In this document: positions 27,291 to 36,447 of the stretch, piece after piece
Layout: each line of letters opens with the position of its first letter
How positions within the stretch are numbered: position 1 is the stretch's first letter
Origin: Bacillota bacterium
Lineage (GTDB): Bacteria > Bacillota > Desulfotomaculia > Desulfotomaculales > Desulfohalotomaculaceae
Direction: 5' to 3'
Assembly (NCBI GenBank): GCA_009711615.1
Contig: VENI01000003.1
Location: forward strand, 239,034-303,033
DNA length: 64,000 nucleotides
Program-made: the position numbers and the translations under genes
Notes under the pieces: generated by a model
Databases searched by the model: none
What the model saw: only the letters and a program-made list of their open reading frames with translations
Told to the model about the DNA's origin: nothing

Positions 27291-27518
27291 ATGAAAGAAT
27301 TAGTTGAAATTCTAGCAAAATCCCTCGTTGACCAGCCGGACCAGGTTAAAGTGAATGTAATTGAAAAAGATAGATCCGTTACACTGGAACTGAGCGTAGC
27401 CCCTGAAGATATGGGCAAGGTTATTGGCAAACAAGGCCGAATTGCCAAGGCGGTGCGCTCAGTGGTAAAAGCGGCGGCCGCAAAACAGCGTAAAAAAGTT
27501 AATGTTGATATAGTGTAA
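27291..27518 (+). CDS. khpA: KH-domain RNA-binding protein KhpA (YlqC)
   Basis: 75 residues consisting of a single KH domain with the GxxG loop in GKVIGKQGRIAKAVRSV. KhpA pairs with KhpB/Jag in other Gram-positives to bind RNA and influence division and cell length. The rpsP-khpA-(ylqD)-rimM order is standard. AGGAGG precedes the ATG. A terminator-like palindrome follows. Confidence 0.95.
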   Translation: MKELVEILAKSLVDQPDQVKVNVIEKDRSVTLELSVAPEDMGKVIGKQGRIAKAVRSVVKAAAAKQRKKVNVDIV

Positions 27519-27520
27519 TG

Positions 27521-27550
27521 AAAAGGGGGCAGCTGCTCCCTTTTACTTTT
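27521..27550 (+). terminator. Palindromic terminator after khpA
   Basis: AAAAGGGGGCAGCTGCTCCC with TTTT beyond: a 24-base near-perfect palindrome (27521-27544) with one G-T pair that folds with a small AGCT loop, then T-rich sequence. It separates khpA from the repeat-filled spacer. Confidence 0.65.
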
Positions 27551-27556
27551 AAAAAG

Positions 27557-27854
27557 CAGGAGTTAGGAGCCAGAAGGCAGGAGTCAGAATTTAAAAATCA
27601 AAACATACAATATAAGGTTTTGCGTAACAATTTAGATGCTGCTATCTCATTAACAGTAAAATAGTGCAGAATAATTTGTTGAAGAATGCTGATATTATCT
27701 GATTCTTACGAAGTACCTTGAGTACAGTAATATTTTAAACTGAATTCTCTTTACAAAGAATTAGAGATCTAAAGATGCTTTCGTAGTTTTTAATTCTGAA
27801 TACTGACTCCTGACTTCTGAATACTGATTAAAGACTCCTGACTACTGAATTCTT
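27557..27854. repeat. Element of about 300 bp bounded by facing heptad arrays (khpA-ylqD junction)
   Basis: The left array 27557-27590 (CAGGAGTTAGGAGCCAGAAG then GCAGGAGTCAGAAT) and right array 27791-27854 (AATTCTGAATACTGACTCC, TGACTTCTGAATACTG, AGACTCCTGACTACTGAATT) are opposite in orientation. About 200 bases between them are A+T-rich, non-coding and contain a smaller inverted repeat (GAATTCTCTTTACAAAGAATT). The arrangement resembles a miniature non-autonomous element, but no target-site duplication is evident. No gene seen in the stretch. Confidence 0.65.
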
Positions 27855-27875
27855 AAACAACGGAGTTGTTTATAT

Positions 27876-28280
27876 ATGGATAGTGTTACCATTAACCGGC
27901 CGGTGGTTATCAAGGTTAGGGTTACTGACAGATATAAGAAAACTGTGGTGGCAGAAGTCCAGAAATCCGTTCAACGATTGGAACTGGAAGTACAACAAAT
28001 GGAATTGCAAAATAAAAAAACTACTGCTATTCAAAACCCTGAATATGCCGAAAAGGTTAAACAGCAACTTGATGGCCAAATTCAAGAACGGTTGCAAAAA
28101 AAACAACGGCTTTTAGAAAAAATAAAGGCTGTGGGGGATTTGAAACCGGGTACCGAGGTGGTGCACGGTAGGGTAGATAGTTTAGTAGAACTGAAAGTTG
28201 GAGATGACTGGAATAAGGTTATGAATGTTGAAATACTGGTGGAAGATGGAGAAGTGCTGGAAATAAAGCACTCACTATAA
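27876..28280 (+). CDS. ylqD: YlqD family protein
   Basis: 134 residues. The N-terminal strand VTINRPVVIKVRVTD is followed by a Lys/Gln/Glu-rich coiled coil (about 24-85), then a beta-rich C-terminal part with LKPGTEVVHGRVDSLVELKVGDDW. This matches YlqD, a conserved Firmicutes protein of unknown function encoded between khpA and rimM. ATG with AACGGAG upstream. Function not assigned. Confidence 0.85.
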   Translation: MDSVTINRPVVIKVRVTDRYKKTVVAEVQKSVQRLELEVQQMELQNKKTTAIQNPEYAEKVKQQLDGQIQERLQKKQRLLEKIKAVGDLKPGTEVVHGRVDSLVELKVGDDWNKVMNVEILVEDGEVLEIKHSL

Positions 28281-28299
28281 ACAAGGTAGTGATGACATT

Positions 28300-28815
28300 T
28301 TGAGCGAAGAATTTATCGACATCGGTAAAATAGTTAATACTCAGGGAATAAAGGGAGAAGTGCGTATTCTGCCACTTACTGACTCGCCAGAACGGTTTGA
28401 TGAACTGGATGCTGTTAACATCCTACTTAACGGTGACAGATTTGCATACCACTTGGAACGCTGGCGTAAGCATAAGCAGTTTGTGGTAGTTAAATTTAAA
28501 GAAGTGCCGGATATTGATGCCGCTGAGAAATTAAAAGGAAGTACTGTGCAGATACCGCGAGAGCAGCTAAAGTCATTGCCAGAAAATAGCTATTACATAT
28601 TTGAAATTATTGGTTTAGATGTTATTGATGAAAATGGCAAAAGCTTGGGTAAAGTAAAAAATGTACTGGAAACTGGGGCCAACGATATATATGTGGTAAA
28701 ACCGCCTCAAGGAAAAGATATACTGGTTCCGGCATTAAAGCATGTTGTTAAAGAAATTGATATGGAAAATAATCAGATGGTTGTGGAGCTTCCAGAGGGG
28801 TTGCTGGATTTATGA
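28300..28815 (+). CDS. rimM: Ribosome maturation factor RimM
   Basis: 171 residues; assists 30S assembly around S19. The N-terminal RimM domain has [26 protein letters not shown], and the C-terminal PRC-barrel has [11 protein letters not shown] and [23 protein letters not shown] start, weak AAGGTAGTGA upstream. Its stop overlaps the trmD start by four bases (ATGA), so translation is coupled. Confidence 0.95.
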   Translation: MSEEFIDIGKIVNTQGIKGEVRILPLTDSPERFDELDAVNILLNGDRFAYHLERWRKHKQFVVVKFKEVPDIDAAEKLKGSTVQIPREQLKSLPENSYYIFEIIGLDVIDENGKSLGKVKNVLETGANDIYVVKPPQGKDILVPALKHVVKEIDMENNQMVVELPEGLLDL

Positions 28816-29558
28816 GAATAGATGTACTGACCCTTTTTCCGGAGATGTTCACCGGTCCTTTTGATACTAGCATTATTAATCGGGCTCGGGAGAAAGGGAT
28901 ATTGGACATTAATACATTTAATATCAGAGACTTTTCCCAGAACAAACACCATACAGTAGATGATACTCCCTATGGGGGAGGAGCAGGAATGGTAATGCAG
29001 GCTGAACCGGTGTTTAAAGCAATGGAACATCTACAACACCTGCACGAAGACCTGGGGAGGGTGGTAATGATGTGCCCCCAGGGCATGCCCTTTAATCAGG
29101 AACTGGCCAAAGAACTGGCCCAGGAAGATAGACTGGTATTTCTTTGCGGTCATTACGAGGGTATTGATGACCGGGTGAGGGAGAAGCTGGTCACAGACGA
29201 AATATCCATTGGGGATTATGTACTCACCGGTGGTGAACTTCCGGCCATGGTAGTGGTTGACGCAGTGGCTAGGATGATACCCGGGGTTCTCGGAGAAATG
29301 GCTTCGGCAGAGGCGGATTCTTTTTATAATGGCTTGCTTGATCACCCACACTATACCAAACCTAGGGAGTACCAAGGAATGGGAGTACCAGATGTGTTAC
29401 TTTCCGGTCATCACAAGAAAATAGACCAATGGCGTCGTCGTCAGTCGCTGCTGCGCACTCTGGAAAGGCGCCCCGAACTGCTGCAGAATGCAGAGTTGTC
29501 TAAAGAGGATAGAAGGGTATTGGATGAGGTATATCAATTGCTGAAAGAAATACTTTAG
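28812..29558 (+). CDS. trmD: tRNA (guanine-N1-)-methyltransferase TrmD
   Basis: 248 residues. It methylates G37 of tRNAs with G36 to prevent frameshifting. The trefoil-knot SAM site is visible: [46 protein letters not shown] and the C-terminal [20 protein letters not shown]. It overlaps rimM and is followed at once by a heptad array. Confidence 0.97.
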   Translation: MRIDVLTLFPEMFTGPFDTSIINRAREKGILDINTFNIRDFSQNKHHTVDDTPYGGGAGMVMQAEPVFKAMEHLQHLHEDLGRVVMMCPQGMPFNQELAKELAQEDRLVFLCGHYEGIDDRVREKLVTDEISIGDYVLTGGELPAMVVVDAVARMIPGVLGEMASAEADSFYNGLLDHPHYTKPREYQGMGVPDVLLSGHHKKIDQWRRRQSLLRTLERRPELLQNAELSKEDRRVLDEVYQLLKEIL

Positions 29559-29776
29559 AATCAGGAGTTAGGAGATAGGAGACAGGAGATAGAATAAAAC
29601 AATTAAAAAAACCAATTACTATCTGATGCATACAATGTATTTTTGATGCAGTTATATTTTTTGATAAAGCTTTATACAAAAAGGTTGAGTAGTTCTTAAA
29701 GGAATTATTAAGAATTATTCTAACTACTAACTCCTAACTACTAGCTCATATCAATTATCTACTAACTACTAATTCA
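29559..29776. repeat. Element of about 220 bp bounded by facing heptad arrays (trmD-rplS junction)
   Basis: The left array 29559-29596 starts at the base after the trmD stop (TCAGGAGTTAGGAGATAGGA, then GACAGGAGATAGAAT). The right array 29716-29775 is the opposite orientation (CTAACTACTAACTCCTAACT, ACTAGCTC, CTACTAACTACTAATTC). The unit wording is AGGAGTTA/TAACTCC, a sister of the AGGAGTCA wording in the other elements. The interior (about 120 bases) is A+T-rich and unlike the interior of the 27.6 kb element. Confidence 0.7.
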
Positions 29777-29784
29777 GTAAAATA

Positions 29785-29813
29785 TTGATAGATAGATACA
29801 ATTATGATATAAT
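29785..29813 (+). promoter_or_regulatory. Sigma-A promoter for rplS
   Basis: TTGATA (29785-29790), 17 bp, TATAAT (29808-29813), positioned directly downstream of the right heptad array. It restores transcription after the repeat element. Confidence 0.75.
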
Positions 29814-29821
29814 TACTTTTG

Positions 29822-29889
29822 TTTGAATACGGGCGGTCCGCTTCCTTGAGATAGAGGTATGAACGTCTAGTCGGGAAGGAGGGAACATC
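29822..29889 (+). ncRNA. Possible ribosomal protein L19 leader
   Basis: Between the predicted start of transcription and the rplS GTG lie about 65 bases with GC-rich complementary pieces (GGGCGGTCCGCTTCC against GGGAAGGAGGG; CGGTCCG internal). Position and size fit the L19 autoregulatory leaders known in Firmicutes, where L19 binds its own mRNA. I judged this by layout rather than by matching a consensus. Confidence 0.4.
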
Positions 29890-30234
29890 GTGGACCTCGT
29901 TAAATCATTAGAACAAGAGTACTTAAGAGAAGATATTCCTGATTTTAAGCCTGGTGATACAGTAAAAGTACACCAAAAAGTTGTTGAGGGTAACCGTGAG
30001 CGTATCCAGGTATACGAAGGTGTGGTTATCAGACGCAGAGGAGCAGGCTTAAACGAAACCTATACCGTTCGTCGGGTTTCCTATGGCGTAGGTGTGGAAA
30101 GAACATTCCTACTGCATAGCAAAAAGATCGACAGGATTGAAGTTGTTCGTCGTGGTCGTGTTAGAAGGGCTAAATTATATTACCTGCGTAACCTGCGCGG
30201 TAAAGCTGCCCGGATTAAAGAACTTAGAAAGTAG
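29890..30234 (+). CDS. rplS: Ribosomal protein L19
   Basis: 114 residues of large-subunit protein bL19. [35 protein letters not shown] and [20 protein letters not shown] are diagnostic. GTG start with AAGGAGGGA 6 bases upstream. Preceded by its own promoter and leader and followed by an intrinsic terminator, so it can be a monocistronic unit. Confidence 0.97.
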   Translation: MDLVKSLEQEYLREDIPDFKPGDTVKVHQKVVEGNRERIQVYEGVVIRRRGAGLNETYTVRRVSYGVGVERTFLLHSKKIDRIEVVRRGRVRRAKLYYLRNLRGKAARIKELRK

Positions 30235-30239
30235 CAAAC

Positions 30240-30273
30240 AAGGGACTGGCTGACTGCAGGCAGTCCCTTTTTA
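30240..30273 (+). terminator. Terminator after rplS
   Basis: AAGGGACTG / CAGTCCCTT stem (30240-30248 with 30261-30269) with an inner CTG/CAG extension and TTTTT following. Confidence 0.85.
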
Positions 30274-30343
30274 CGTTATTTAGGGGAATATAAGAACTGT
30301 AGATACTTTTACGGGTATACAAAAAGTAAAAGGGGGGAGCAAC

Positions 30344-30898
30344 ATGAGTGGGTATGAACGAACCGAGGAATTGGAGTCAAAAAGAAATAAAAAAAATCCT
30401 GTTCGGGAAATAATAGAATCTATAGCCATTGCTGTTATACTGGCAGTGGTAATTCGTATGTTCATTGTGGAACCTTTTTATATTCCTTCCGGCTCAATGG
30501 AACCAACACTTTTAATAAACGATAGAATAATCGTTAGTAAATTAAATTACTATTTTGAGGAACCAGATCGTGGAGACATAGTGGTATTTAAATATCCACG
30601 GGACCCCAGTAGGAATTTTGTTAAACGCTTGATTGGTGAACCGGGCGATGTAGTGGAACTGCGGAACAGCAACTTATACATAAACGGAGAATTGGTACCG
30701 GAGGACTATCTTCCCGCCGGTATAAGATACGGGGACTATGGGCCAATAAAGATACCACAGGACAAATATCTGATGTTAGGTGACAACCGTAACAATAGTG
30801 AGGACAGTAGATACTGGGGTTTGCTGCCGGAAGATAATATTATCGGTAAGGCAGTACTGATATACTGGCCGATAAATCGCTTGGGAGTACCCAATTAA
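30344..30898 (+). CDS. lepB: Type I signal peptidase
   Basis: 184 residues. It removes signal peptides from exported proteins. One N-terminal membrane segment (about 22-42, SIAIAVILAVVIRMFIV) anchors an extracytoplasmic domain with the catalytic Ser in IPSGSMEPTL and general-base Lys in NFVKRLIGEPGD; the GDNRNNSEDSRYWG box is also present. The single-membrane form is typical of Gram-positive SipS. GGGGGGAG precedes the ATG. rbgA follows closely. Confidence 0.95.
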   Translation: MSGYERTEELESKRNKKNPVREIIESIAIAVILAVVIRMFIVEPFYIPSGSMEPTLLINDRIIVSKLNYYFEEPDRGDIVVFKYPRDPSRNFVKRLIGEPGDVVELRNSNLYINGELVPEDYLPAGIRYGDYGPIKIPQDKYLMLGDNRNNSEDSRYWGLLPEDNIIGKAVLIYWPINRLGVPN

Positions 30899-30915
30899 AA
30901 ACGGTGGTGAAAATA

Positions 30916-31779
30916 ATGGAACAGCAAAACACAATTCAATGGTTTCCTGGTCATATGGCTAAGGCCAGGCGACTGGTACAGGAAAACCTAAAGCTGGTGG
31001 ATGTGGTTATAGAACTACTGGATGCCAGAATACCTGTAAGCAGTCGCAACCCAATGATAGATAGCATTGTTGGTGAGAAACCCAGGTTAGTGGTTTTTAA
31101 TAAAGCAGATTTGGCTGACCCGGAAGTTACGAAACAATGGGAAAAGCGATTACAGTCCGATAATATATCAACTGTGGCAGTGGATTCGGTAAAAGGAAAA
31201 GGGATTTCCGAAATTCCCAAGGCAGCTAAAGATGTGGTGGCAGAAAAGATGGCCAAAATAGCGGCAACGGGAAGGCGAGCCAGACCGGTGCGTTGTATGG
31301 TGTTAGGAATTCCAAATGTGGGCAAGTCTTCCTTCATCAATCGGTTATCCCGTCGCAAGTCAACCAAGACCGGTGACACCCCAGGGGTTACCAAGGGTAA
31401 ACAAATGATAAAAATTAACAAGGATTTGGAACTGTTGGACACACCAGGAATATTGTGGCCAAAATTTGAAGATCCTGAAGTGGGTTTTAAACTTGCTACC
31501 ACAGGAGCCATTAAAGAGCAGGTAATTAATGTAGAAGAAGTGGCTATATTCCTGCTAAATCTACTGGTGGAAATAGTGCCGGATGGGTTGGCAACCAGGT
31601 ATAAACTGGATCAGCTGCAGCAAGATAAATTCGAGCTGTTACAGCAAATTGGTGCCAAACGAGGAATGTTACAGAGTGGTGGAGTGGTGGATACTCAGAA
31701 AGCCTCGGTGCTGTTGTTAAAAGAGTTTAGAGAAGGAAAATTAGGCCGGATTACATTGGAAGGGCCAAGAGAAATATAA
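30916..31779 (+). CDS. rbgA: Ribosome biogenesis GTPase RbgA (YlqF)
   Basis: 287 residues, circularly permuted GTPase required for late 50S assembly. Motif order G4-G5-G1-G2-G3 is visible: NKADL, then GIPNVGKSSFINRL, TPGVTKG and DTPGILWP. The N-terminal IQWFPGHMAKARR is the family signature. ATG at 30916 preferred: ACGGTGGTGA is 6 bases upstream and a GTG at 30904 lies inside it. Located between lepB and rnhB as in Bacillus. Confidence 0.95.
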   Translation: MEQQNTIQWFPGHMAKARRLVQENLKLVDVVIELLDARIPVSSRNPMIDSIVGEKPRLVVFNKADLADPEVTKQWEKRLQSDNISTVAVDSVKGKGISEIPKAAKDVVAEKMAKIAATGRRARPVRCMVLGIPNVGKSSFINRLSRRKSTKTGDTPGVTKGKQMIKINKDLELLDTPGILWPKFEDPEVGFKLATTGAIKEQVINVEEVAIFLLNLLVEIVPDGLATRYKLDQLQQDKFELLQQIGAKRGMLQSGGVVDTQKASVLLLKEFREGKLGRITLEGPREI

Positions 31780-31807
31780 TGACCGATTGAAATGGAATGA
31801 TTATGTA

Positions 31808-32614
31808 ATGAATCAGAAAATGAATATTTCTGTACTCACAGTCAGAGAGATTAAAGAAATGGTGGATAATCAGCTAACGAATGAACTTATAGAAGATGAT
31901 CTTCTATTATCTCTCTCCAATGACCCCAGGGCGGGGGTGCAGAAAATATATCAGCAACTGCAGAGGTATCGTCGAGAACAATATCAAGAACATCAGCGGT
32001 TGGAAAAACTGTTTACATATGAAGATAATCTAATAAAACAGGGCAAAGAGTACATTGCAGGGGTAGATGAAGCAGGTCGTGGTCCATTGGCAGGGCCTGT
32101 GGTGGCTGCCGCGGTAATACTGCCCCGTGATATAAGCATAGTTGGTTTAAATGATTCCAAAAAGCTATCAGCAGCCAAGAGAGAGCAACTGGCAGTGGAA
32201 ATTAAAGAAAAAGCACTGGTCTGGACGGTGGCGGAAGCAGATGTTGAAGAAATCTGTAGCTTAAATATATACCATGCTTCCATACTGGCCATGAAACGAG
32301 CAGTAGAAAAATTAGCACCCACCCCGGATTATGTACTAACTGATGCTGTTAGAATTCCTACTATGAAAATACCCCATACTCCAATCATTGGTGGAGATGC
32401 AATATCTGCATCCATTGCTGCTGCATCAATTATTGCCAAAACCCACCGGGACAATATTATGTACCAGTTTCATCGCCACTATCCCCAATATGGATTTGAC
32501 AAACACAAAGGTTACCCTACAGCCGAACACATAGAAAAATTACAATTATACGGCCCGTGCCCAATCCATCGCCATTGTTTTGCACCAGTGGCAGAAGTAG
32601 TATCAAAAAGGTAG
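31808..32614 (+). CDS. rnhB: Ribonuclease HII
   Basis: About 268 residues. It cuts RNA in RNA-DNA hybrids and single ribonucleotides in DNA. Catalytic acids lie in GVDEAGRGPLAGPVVAAAVI (Asp-Glu), TDAVRI and GDAISASIAAASIIAK. An N-terminal helical extension of ~75 residues (LTVREIKEMVDNQL) is normal for Firmicutes RNase HII. The start is uncertain: TTG 31787, ATG 31808 and ATG 31820 are in frame and none has a strong ribosome-binding site; 31808 is taken for its weak GGAATGAT. In most relatives yraN follows, but here the nuo operon intervenes. Confidence 0.9.
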   Translation: MNQKMNISVLTVREIKEMVDNQLTNELIEDDLLLSLSNDPRAGVQKIYQQLQRYRREQYQEHQRLEKLFTYEDNLIKQGKEYIAGVDEAGRGPLAGPVVAAAVILPRDISIVGLNDSKKLSAAKREQLAVEIKEKALVWTVAEADVEEICSLNIYHASILAMKRAVEKLAPTPDYVLTDAVRIPTMKIPHTPIIGGDAISASIAAASIIAKTHRDNIMYQFHRHYPQYGFDKHKGYPTAEHIEKLQLYGPCPIHRHCFAPVAEVVSKR

Positions 32615-32637
32615 TTAATAGTAATTCTTTGTATCAA

Positions 32638-32667
32638 GACACTGAATTTAATGTTCAGTGTCCTTTG
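32638..32667 (+). terminator. Terminator after rnhB
   Basis: Stem GACACTGAA / TTCAGTGTC (32638-32646 with 32654-32662) with a seven-base loop and an interrupted T-tract. Confidence 0.7.
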
Positions 32668-32811
32668 TGTTATTTATGTAAATTTATGAAATAAATTAGT
32701 TTAATATTTAAATGTATGTGCATTTGTGCTATTATAATGGTTGGAAATATTGAATTCAGAAAATAAATAAAAAATATATGTTTCAAAAAAGTTATCTAAT
32801 TCACAAGCTTA

Positions 32812-32854
32812 TGTGATGTAGATCATTGTTTTTTTGAAAGCCCAAGTTTAATAT
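32812..32854 (+). promoter_or_regulatory. CRP/FNR-type site and -10 element upstream of nuoA
   Basis: TGTGATGTAGATCATT (32812-32827) contains the dyad TGAT-N4-ATCA, close to the FNR (TTGAT-N4-ATCAA) and CRP (TGTGA-N6-TCACA) consensus. A TAATAT -10 at 32849-32854 would set transcription at about 32861, placing the dyad centre (32819.5) at -41.5, exactly the class II activator position. There is no good -35 hexamer, as expected for an activated promoter. Confidence 0.5.
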
Positions 32855-32898
32855 AAATCAATGACTAAATAATTAAATAAGTAGGGGGGGAGAAAAAA

Positions 32899-33252
32899 AT
32901 GCCTGAAGGTGGAGCGATATTAATTTTCCTAGTGGTGGGGGTTGTATTTGGAATAGGTGGTATAATCACCTCCTTTTTAATTCACCCACGAAGGAAGAAT
33001 GCTGTAAAAGGAGAGCCGTACGAGTGCGGTCCGCCCACACAAGGGCCCACCTGGGTTCGCTTTAAAGTTCAGTATTTTGTGTATGCACTACTATTTGTGA
33101 TTTTTGATGTGGAGACAATATATCTATACCCATGGGCTGTTAAATTTAACAGTTTAGGAATGTTTGCTTTTGTAGAAATGCTTATTTTCATCTCAATATT
33201 AGTAATTGGCCTATGGTATGCGTGGAAGGAGGGTGCGTTGGAGTGGAAGTAA
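32899..33252 (+). CDS. nuoA: Complex I subunit NuoA
   Basis: 117 residues, three membrane segments (about 5-27, 58-80, 87-109). [20 protein letters not shown] and the following [15 protein letters not shown] with acidic residues are the NuoA/ND3 loop signature. First gene of the eleven-gene operon. The ATG has GGGGGGGAG upstream. It overlaps the nuoB start by 10 bases. Confidence 0.95.
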   Translation: MPEGGAILIFLVVGVVFGIGGIITSFLIHPRRKNAVKGEPYECGPPTQGPTWVRFKVQYFVYALLFVIFDVETIYLYPWAVKFNSLGMFAFVEMLIFISILVIGLWYAWKEGALEWK

Positions 33253-33800
33253 ACAAACAATCAAAAGAACAGCATCCAATTGAAACTATGACTGATGACC
33301 CTGTTATACAGGAACAAGTAAAGCGCACCATTGCTCTGGCACCACTGGAGAAACTACTAAACCAGTCCAGGGCTCATTCAATTTGGCCCATGACTTTTGG
33401 TTTGGCCTGTTGTGCAATTGAAATGATGGCTGCTGGTGGCCCCAGGTTTGACTTAGCCCGTTTTGGTTATGAGGTATTTAGGCCGTCCCCTCGGCAAGCC
33501 GACGTAATGATTGTAGCCGGTACCATTACCAAAAAAATGGCACCTTATATAAAACGTATCTATGACCAAATGCCTGAACCTAAATGGGTAATGGCTATGG
33601 GAAGTTGTGCTATGTCAGGTGGTCCCTTTGTTGATTCTTATAGTGTTGTTCCTGGAACTGATAAATTGGTGCCAGTAGATGTATATGTCCCTGGCTGCCC
33701 ACCACGACCGGATGCTTTAACTCAGGGCTTATTGTTGCTTAAAGATAAGATTCGTGACCCAAAGGTGGTGGAAAATGAACCATGGAAAGCAATCAAGTAA
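33243..33800 (+). CDS. nuoB: Complex I subunit NuoB (N2 cluster)
   Basis: 185 residues; carries the terminal [4Fe-4S] cluster N2 that passes electrons to quinone. Ligands are visible in [11 protein letters not shown] (vicinal Cys pair), MGSCAMSGG and [11 protein letters not shown]. The GTG at 33243 is chosen because GAAGGAGGG (33225-33233) is 9 bases upstream; it overlaps the nuoA end. The frame is open further upstream, with an ATG at 33213, but there without a ribosome-binding site. Confidence 0.95.
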   Translation: MEVNKQSKEQHPIETMTDDPVIQEQVKRTIALAPLEKLLNQSRAHSIWPMTFGLACCAIEMMAAGGPRFDLARFGYEVFRPSPRQADVMIVAGTITKKMAPYIKRIYDQMPEPKWVMAMGSCAMSGGPFVDSYSVVPGTDKLVPVDVYVPGCPPRPDALTQGLLLLKDKIRDPKVVENEPWKAIK

Positions 33801-34213
33801 TGAAACAAATTAAAGAAAAATACCAACAAGTTGAGATCTTAGACAATCATTTGTTAGTGCCTGAGACAGATATAAAGGCAGTGATGAAAGAATTGCGAGA
33901 TGCTTATGGCTATAACGTTCTCTCCAATGAGACTGCTGTTGACTATCAGGAATACTTTGAAGTGATTTATAATATCTGTCGGGTGCCGGAAGGTGACATG
34001 ATTAATATTAAGGTGAAAATTGATAGAGAAAAGGCAGAAATTCCTAGCGTTGTGGACATCTGGCCAAGTGCGGGATGGCAGGAACGGGAAATTTTTGACC
34101 TGCTGGGTATTCGATTTACTGACCACCCGGATATGAGGCGTATTCTACTGGAAGATGATTTTGAAGGCCACCCACTGCGAAGAGATTTTAAATGGGTTGG
34201 CGGGAGAGATTAA
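33782..34213 (+). CDS. nuoC: Complex I subunit NuoC
   Basis: 143 residues, the 30-kDa subunit that contacts Nuo[22 protein letters not shown] and [23 protein letters not shown] are the family signatures. Short N-terminal part compared with proteobacterial NuoC. It overlaps the nuoB end by 19 bases, so translation is coupled. Separate from nuoD, unlike the fused nuoCD of E. coli. Confidence 0.95.
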   Translation: MESNQVMKQIKEKYQQVEILDNHLLVPETDIKAVMKELRDAYGYNVLSNETAVDYQEYFEVIYNICRVPEGDMINIKVKIDREKAEIPSVVDIWPSAGWQEREIFDLLGIRFTDHPDMRRILLEDDFEGHPLRRDFKWVGGRD

Positions 34214-34225
34214 GGGGGGAATTAA

Positions 34226-35335
34226 ATGCTAAAAACACAAGAATTCACATTAAACATGGGCCCCCAGCACCCTGCAACCCACGGTGTATTCCGCCTTTTA
34301 TTGCATCTTGACGGGGAAACTGTAGTTAAGGCAGAGCCGATTATGGGATACCTTCACCGGGGTATTGAAAAATTGGCTGAGTCCAGAACCTACACCCAGG
34401 TAATACCATACACTGACCGATTGGATTATCTGGCTGCAATGCTGAACAATCTTGGTTATGTTCAGACGGTGGAAAAACTGATGGGTATAGAGGTGCCGGA
34501 GAGGGCCGAGTATGTCCGGGTAATAGTATCTGAAATGTCTAGATTAGCCAGCCACTGTCTTGCCACAGGGGCTTATGCATTGGATTTAGGTGCTTTTACT
34601 GGATTCATGTTCCCGTTTAGAGAACGGGAAAAATTAATGGATATGTTTGAAATGATTTGTGGTTCCAGAATGACTTTTAATTACATGCGCATTGGCGGTG
34701 TGGCAGATGACTTGCCGGAAGAATTTTACCCCGCCATTAAGAAGTTTTTAAAAGAGTTTCCTGCATGTGTAGATGAATATGATGGATTAATTACTGGTAA
34801 CGAAATATTTCAGGCTCGAACTAAAGGTGTTAGCGTTCTGTCGTCCAAAAAAGCAATCCAGTACGGAATGAGTGGACCGGTGCTGCGTGCTTCCGGTATA
34901 AACTACGATTTGCGTAAAAAACGTCCATACGGTGTTTATGACAAATTTGATTTTGAGGTGCCGGTGGGCGAAAATGGTGATTGCTTTGATCGTTATAACT
35001 GTCGTGTTTTAGAAATGCGTCAATCACACCGTATTATTGAACAGGCACTGGAACGTCTACAGGAACTACCAGAAGAAGAACCGTTAAACGCTAAAGTGCC
35101 TAAGGTGATTAAACCACCTAAGGGTGAGGTTTACCACGAAATCGAGGGTGCAAAAGGTGTGCTAGGCTATAACGTAATTAGTGATGGCACCGTAAACCCT
35201 TATCGGGTGCATGTACGTAGACCTTCTTTTATAAATCTGTCTTTAATAGATGAAATGTGTCGCGGTTGGAAAGTGGCAGATGTGGTAGCAATTATAGGAA
35301 GTTTAGATATAGTGCTAGGTGAAGTGGACTGCTAG
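34226..35335 (+). CDS. nuoD: Complex I subunit NuoD
   Basis: 369 residues, the 49-kDa subunit related to [NiFe]-hydrogenase large subunits, lacking the nickel ligands. [20 protein letters not shown] and [12 protein letters not shown] are at the N-terminus (quinone pocket His), [14 protein letters not shown] lies in the middle, and the end reads DIVLGEVDC, where most homologues end in Arg. AGGGGGG precedes the ATG. Confidence 0.96.
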   Translation: MLKTQEFTLNMGPQHPATHGVFRLLLHLDGETVVKAEPIMGYLHRGIEKLAESRTYTQVIPYTDRLDYLAAMLNNLGYVQTVEKLMGIEVPERAEYVRVIVSEMSRLASHCLATGAYALDLGAFTGFMFPFREREKLMDMFEMICGSRMTFNYMRIGGVADDLPEEFYPAIKKFLKEFPACVDEYDGLITGNEIFQARTKGVSVLSSKKAIQYGMSGPVLRASGINYDLRKKRPYGVYDKFDFEVPVGENGDCFDRYNCRVLEMRQSHRIIEQALERLQELPEEEPLNAKVPKVIKPPKGEVYHEIEGAKGVLGYNVISDGTVNPYRVHVRRPSFINLSLIDEMCRGWKVADVVAIIGSLDIVLGEVDC

Positions 35336-35391
35336 TCAAATAAAAGAATTGTTACCCTGATGAACAAATAAGTAAATCTGGGGGAATTGGC

Positions 35392-36441
35392 ATGGAAAAC
35401 CTTTTTACCAATTTAGCCGGTTCGCTTAGGGCAGCGTTAGAAAGTACTGGATTACCTGCCATATTAACTGATACTTCTATGACCATGGTTAAGTTAACGG
35501 CCATACTGGTATTTATTTTGCTTAATGCTTTATGGTTGGTATATATGGAGCGCAAAGTTGCGGGGTATATTCAGTTTCGTCCTGGCCCGAACCGTGTTGG
35601 CCCTAAAGGGCTACTGCAGACCACTGCAGACATTGGCAAATTAATGAGTAAAGAAGTAGTTATTCCCAAACAAGCGGACAAAGTGTTGTTCCTTTTAGCT
35701 CCGGCATTAGTTTTTGCACCACCTTTGATGGTTTTTGCGGTGGTACCCTTTGGGGAAAACATGGCAGCTATTGATATGAACATCGGATTATTTTACTTTT
35801 TGGCGGTGGCATCGTTATCTACCGTTATTTTTTGGATGGCTGGTTGGTCATCTAACAATAAATACTCGCTACTGGGCGGAATGCGTGTAGTTGCGCAAAT
35901 GGTAAGTTATGAATTACCCTTGGTACTGTCTATTCTTGGGGTAGTGATGATTACTGGAACATTAAATATCAGTGAAATTGTCCGTAGTCAACAAGGTATC
36001 TGGTTTATTTTTGCTCAACCGCTGGCATTTTTGATTTTCTTTATTGCCGGAGTTGCAGAGTGCAACAGAGCACCCTTTGACTTAGCTGAAGGTGAATCCG
36101 AGCTTGTGGCTGGTCCCTTTACTGAGTACTCTGGAATGGGCTTTGCGATGTTCTTTTTGGCGGAATATGCCAGTGCGTTGGTGATATCATTCATGTGCGC
36201 AATATTATTCCTTGGAGGTTGGTTAGCTCCATTTGGTATGACCTTTATTCCAGGTTGGATATGGATGTTTCTAAAGGTATATCTAGTGATGTTCTTAATT
36301 ATGTGGATTCGCTGGACATATCCTCGTATACGGGTTGACCAGTTGATGGGTTTTGGATGGAAAGTACTTGTTCCGCTATCCCTGGCCAATATTTTTGTTA
36401 CGGGTTTGGTCATGAAGATATTTAAAATGTTGGGATGGTGA
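35392..36441 (+). CDS. nuoH: Complex I subunit NuoH
   Basis: 349 residues, about eight membrane segments; forms much of the quinone-entry chamber. YMERKVAGYIQFRPGPNRVG and AECNRAPFDLAEGESELVAGP are the ND1/NuoH signatures with their charged residues. 56 bases separate it from nuoD, with GGGGGAA before the ATG. NuoE, NuoF and NuoG genes that would normally lie between D and H are absent. Confidence 0.96.
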   Translation: MENLFTNLAGSLRAALESTGLPAILTDTSMTMVKLTAILVFILLNALWLVYMERKVAGYIQFRPGPNRVGPKGLLQTTADIGKLMSKEVVIPKQADKVLFLLAPALVFAPPLMVFAVVPFGENMAAIDMNIGLFYFLAVASLSTVIFWMAGWSSNNKYSLLGGMRVVAQMVSYELPLVLSILGVVMITGTLNISEIVRSQQGIWFIFAQPLAFLIFFIAGVAECNRAPFDLAEGESELVAGPFTEYSGMGFAMFFLAEYASALVISFMCAILFLGGWLAPFGMTFIPGWIWMFLKVYLVMFLIMWIRWTYPRIRVDQLMGFGWKVLVPLSLANIFVTGLVMKIFKMLGW

Positions 36442-36447
36442 TAATAG

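Noticed and set aside
27557..29776. CRISPR array from the short periodic repeats
   Set aside because: Units are 7 bases without unique spacers of regular length and no cas genes are present.
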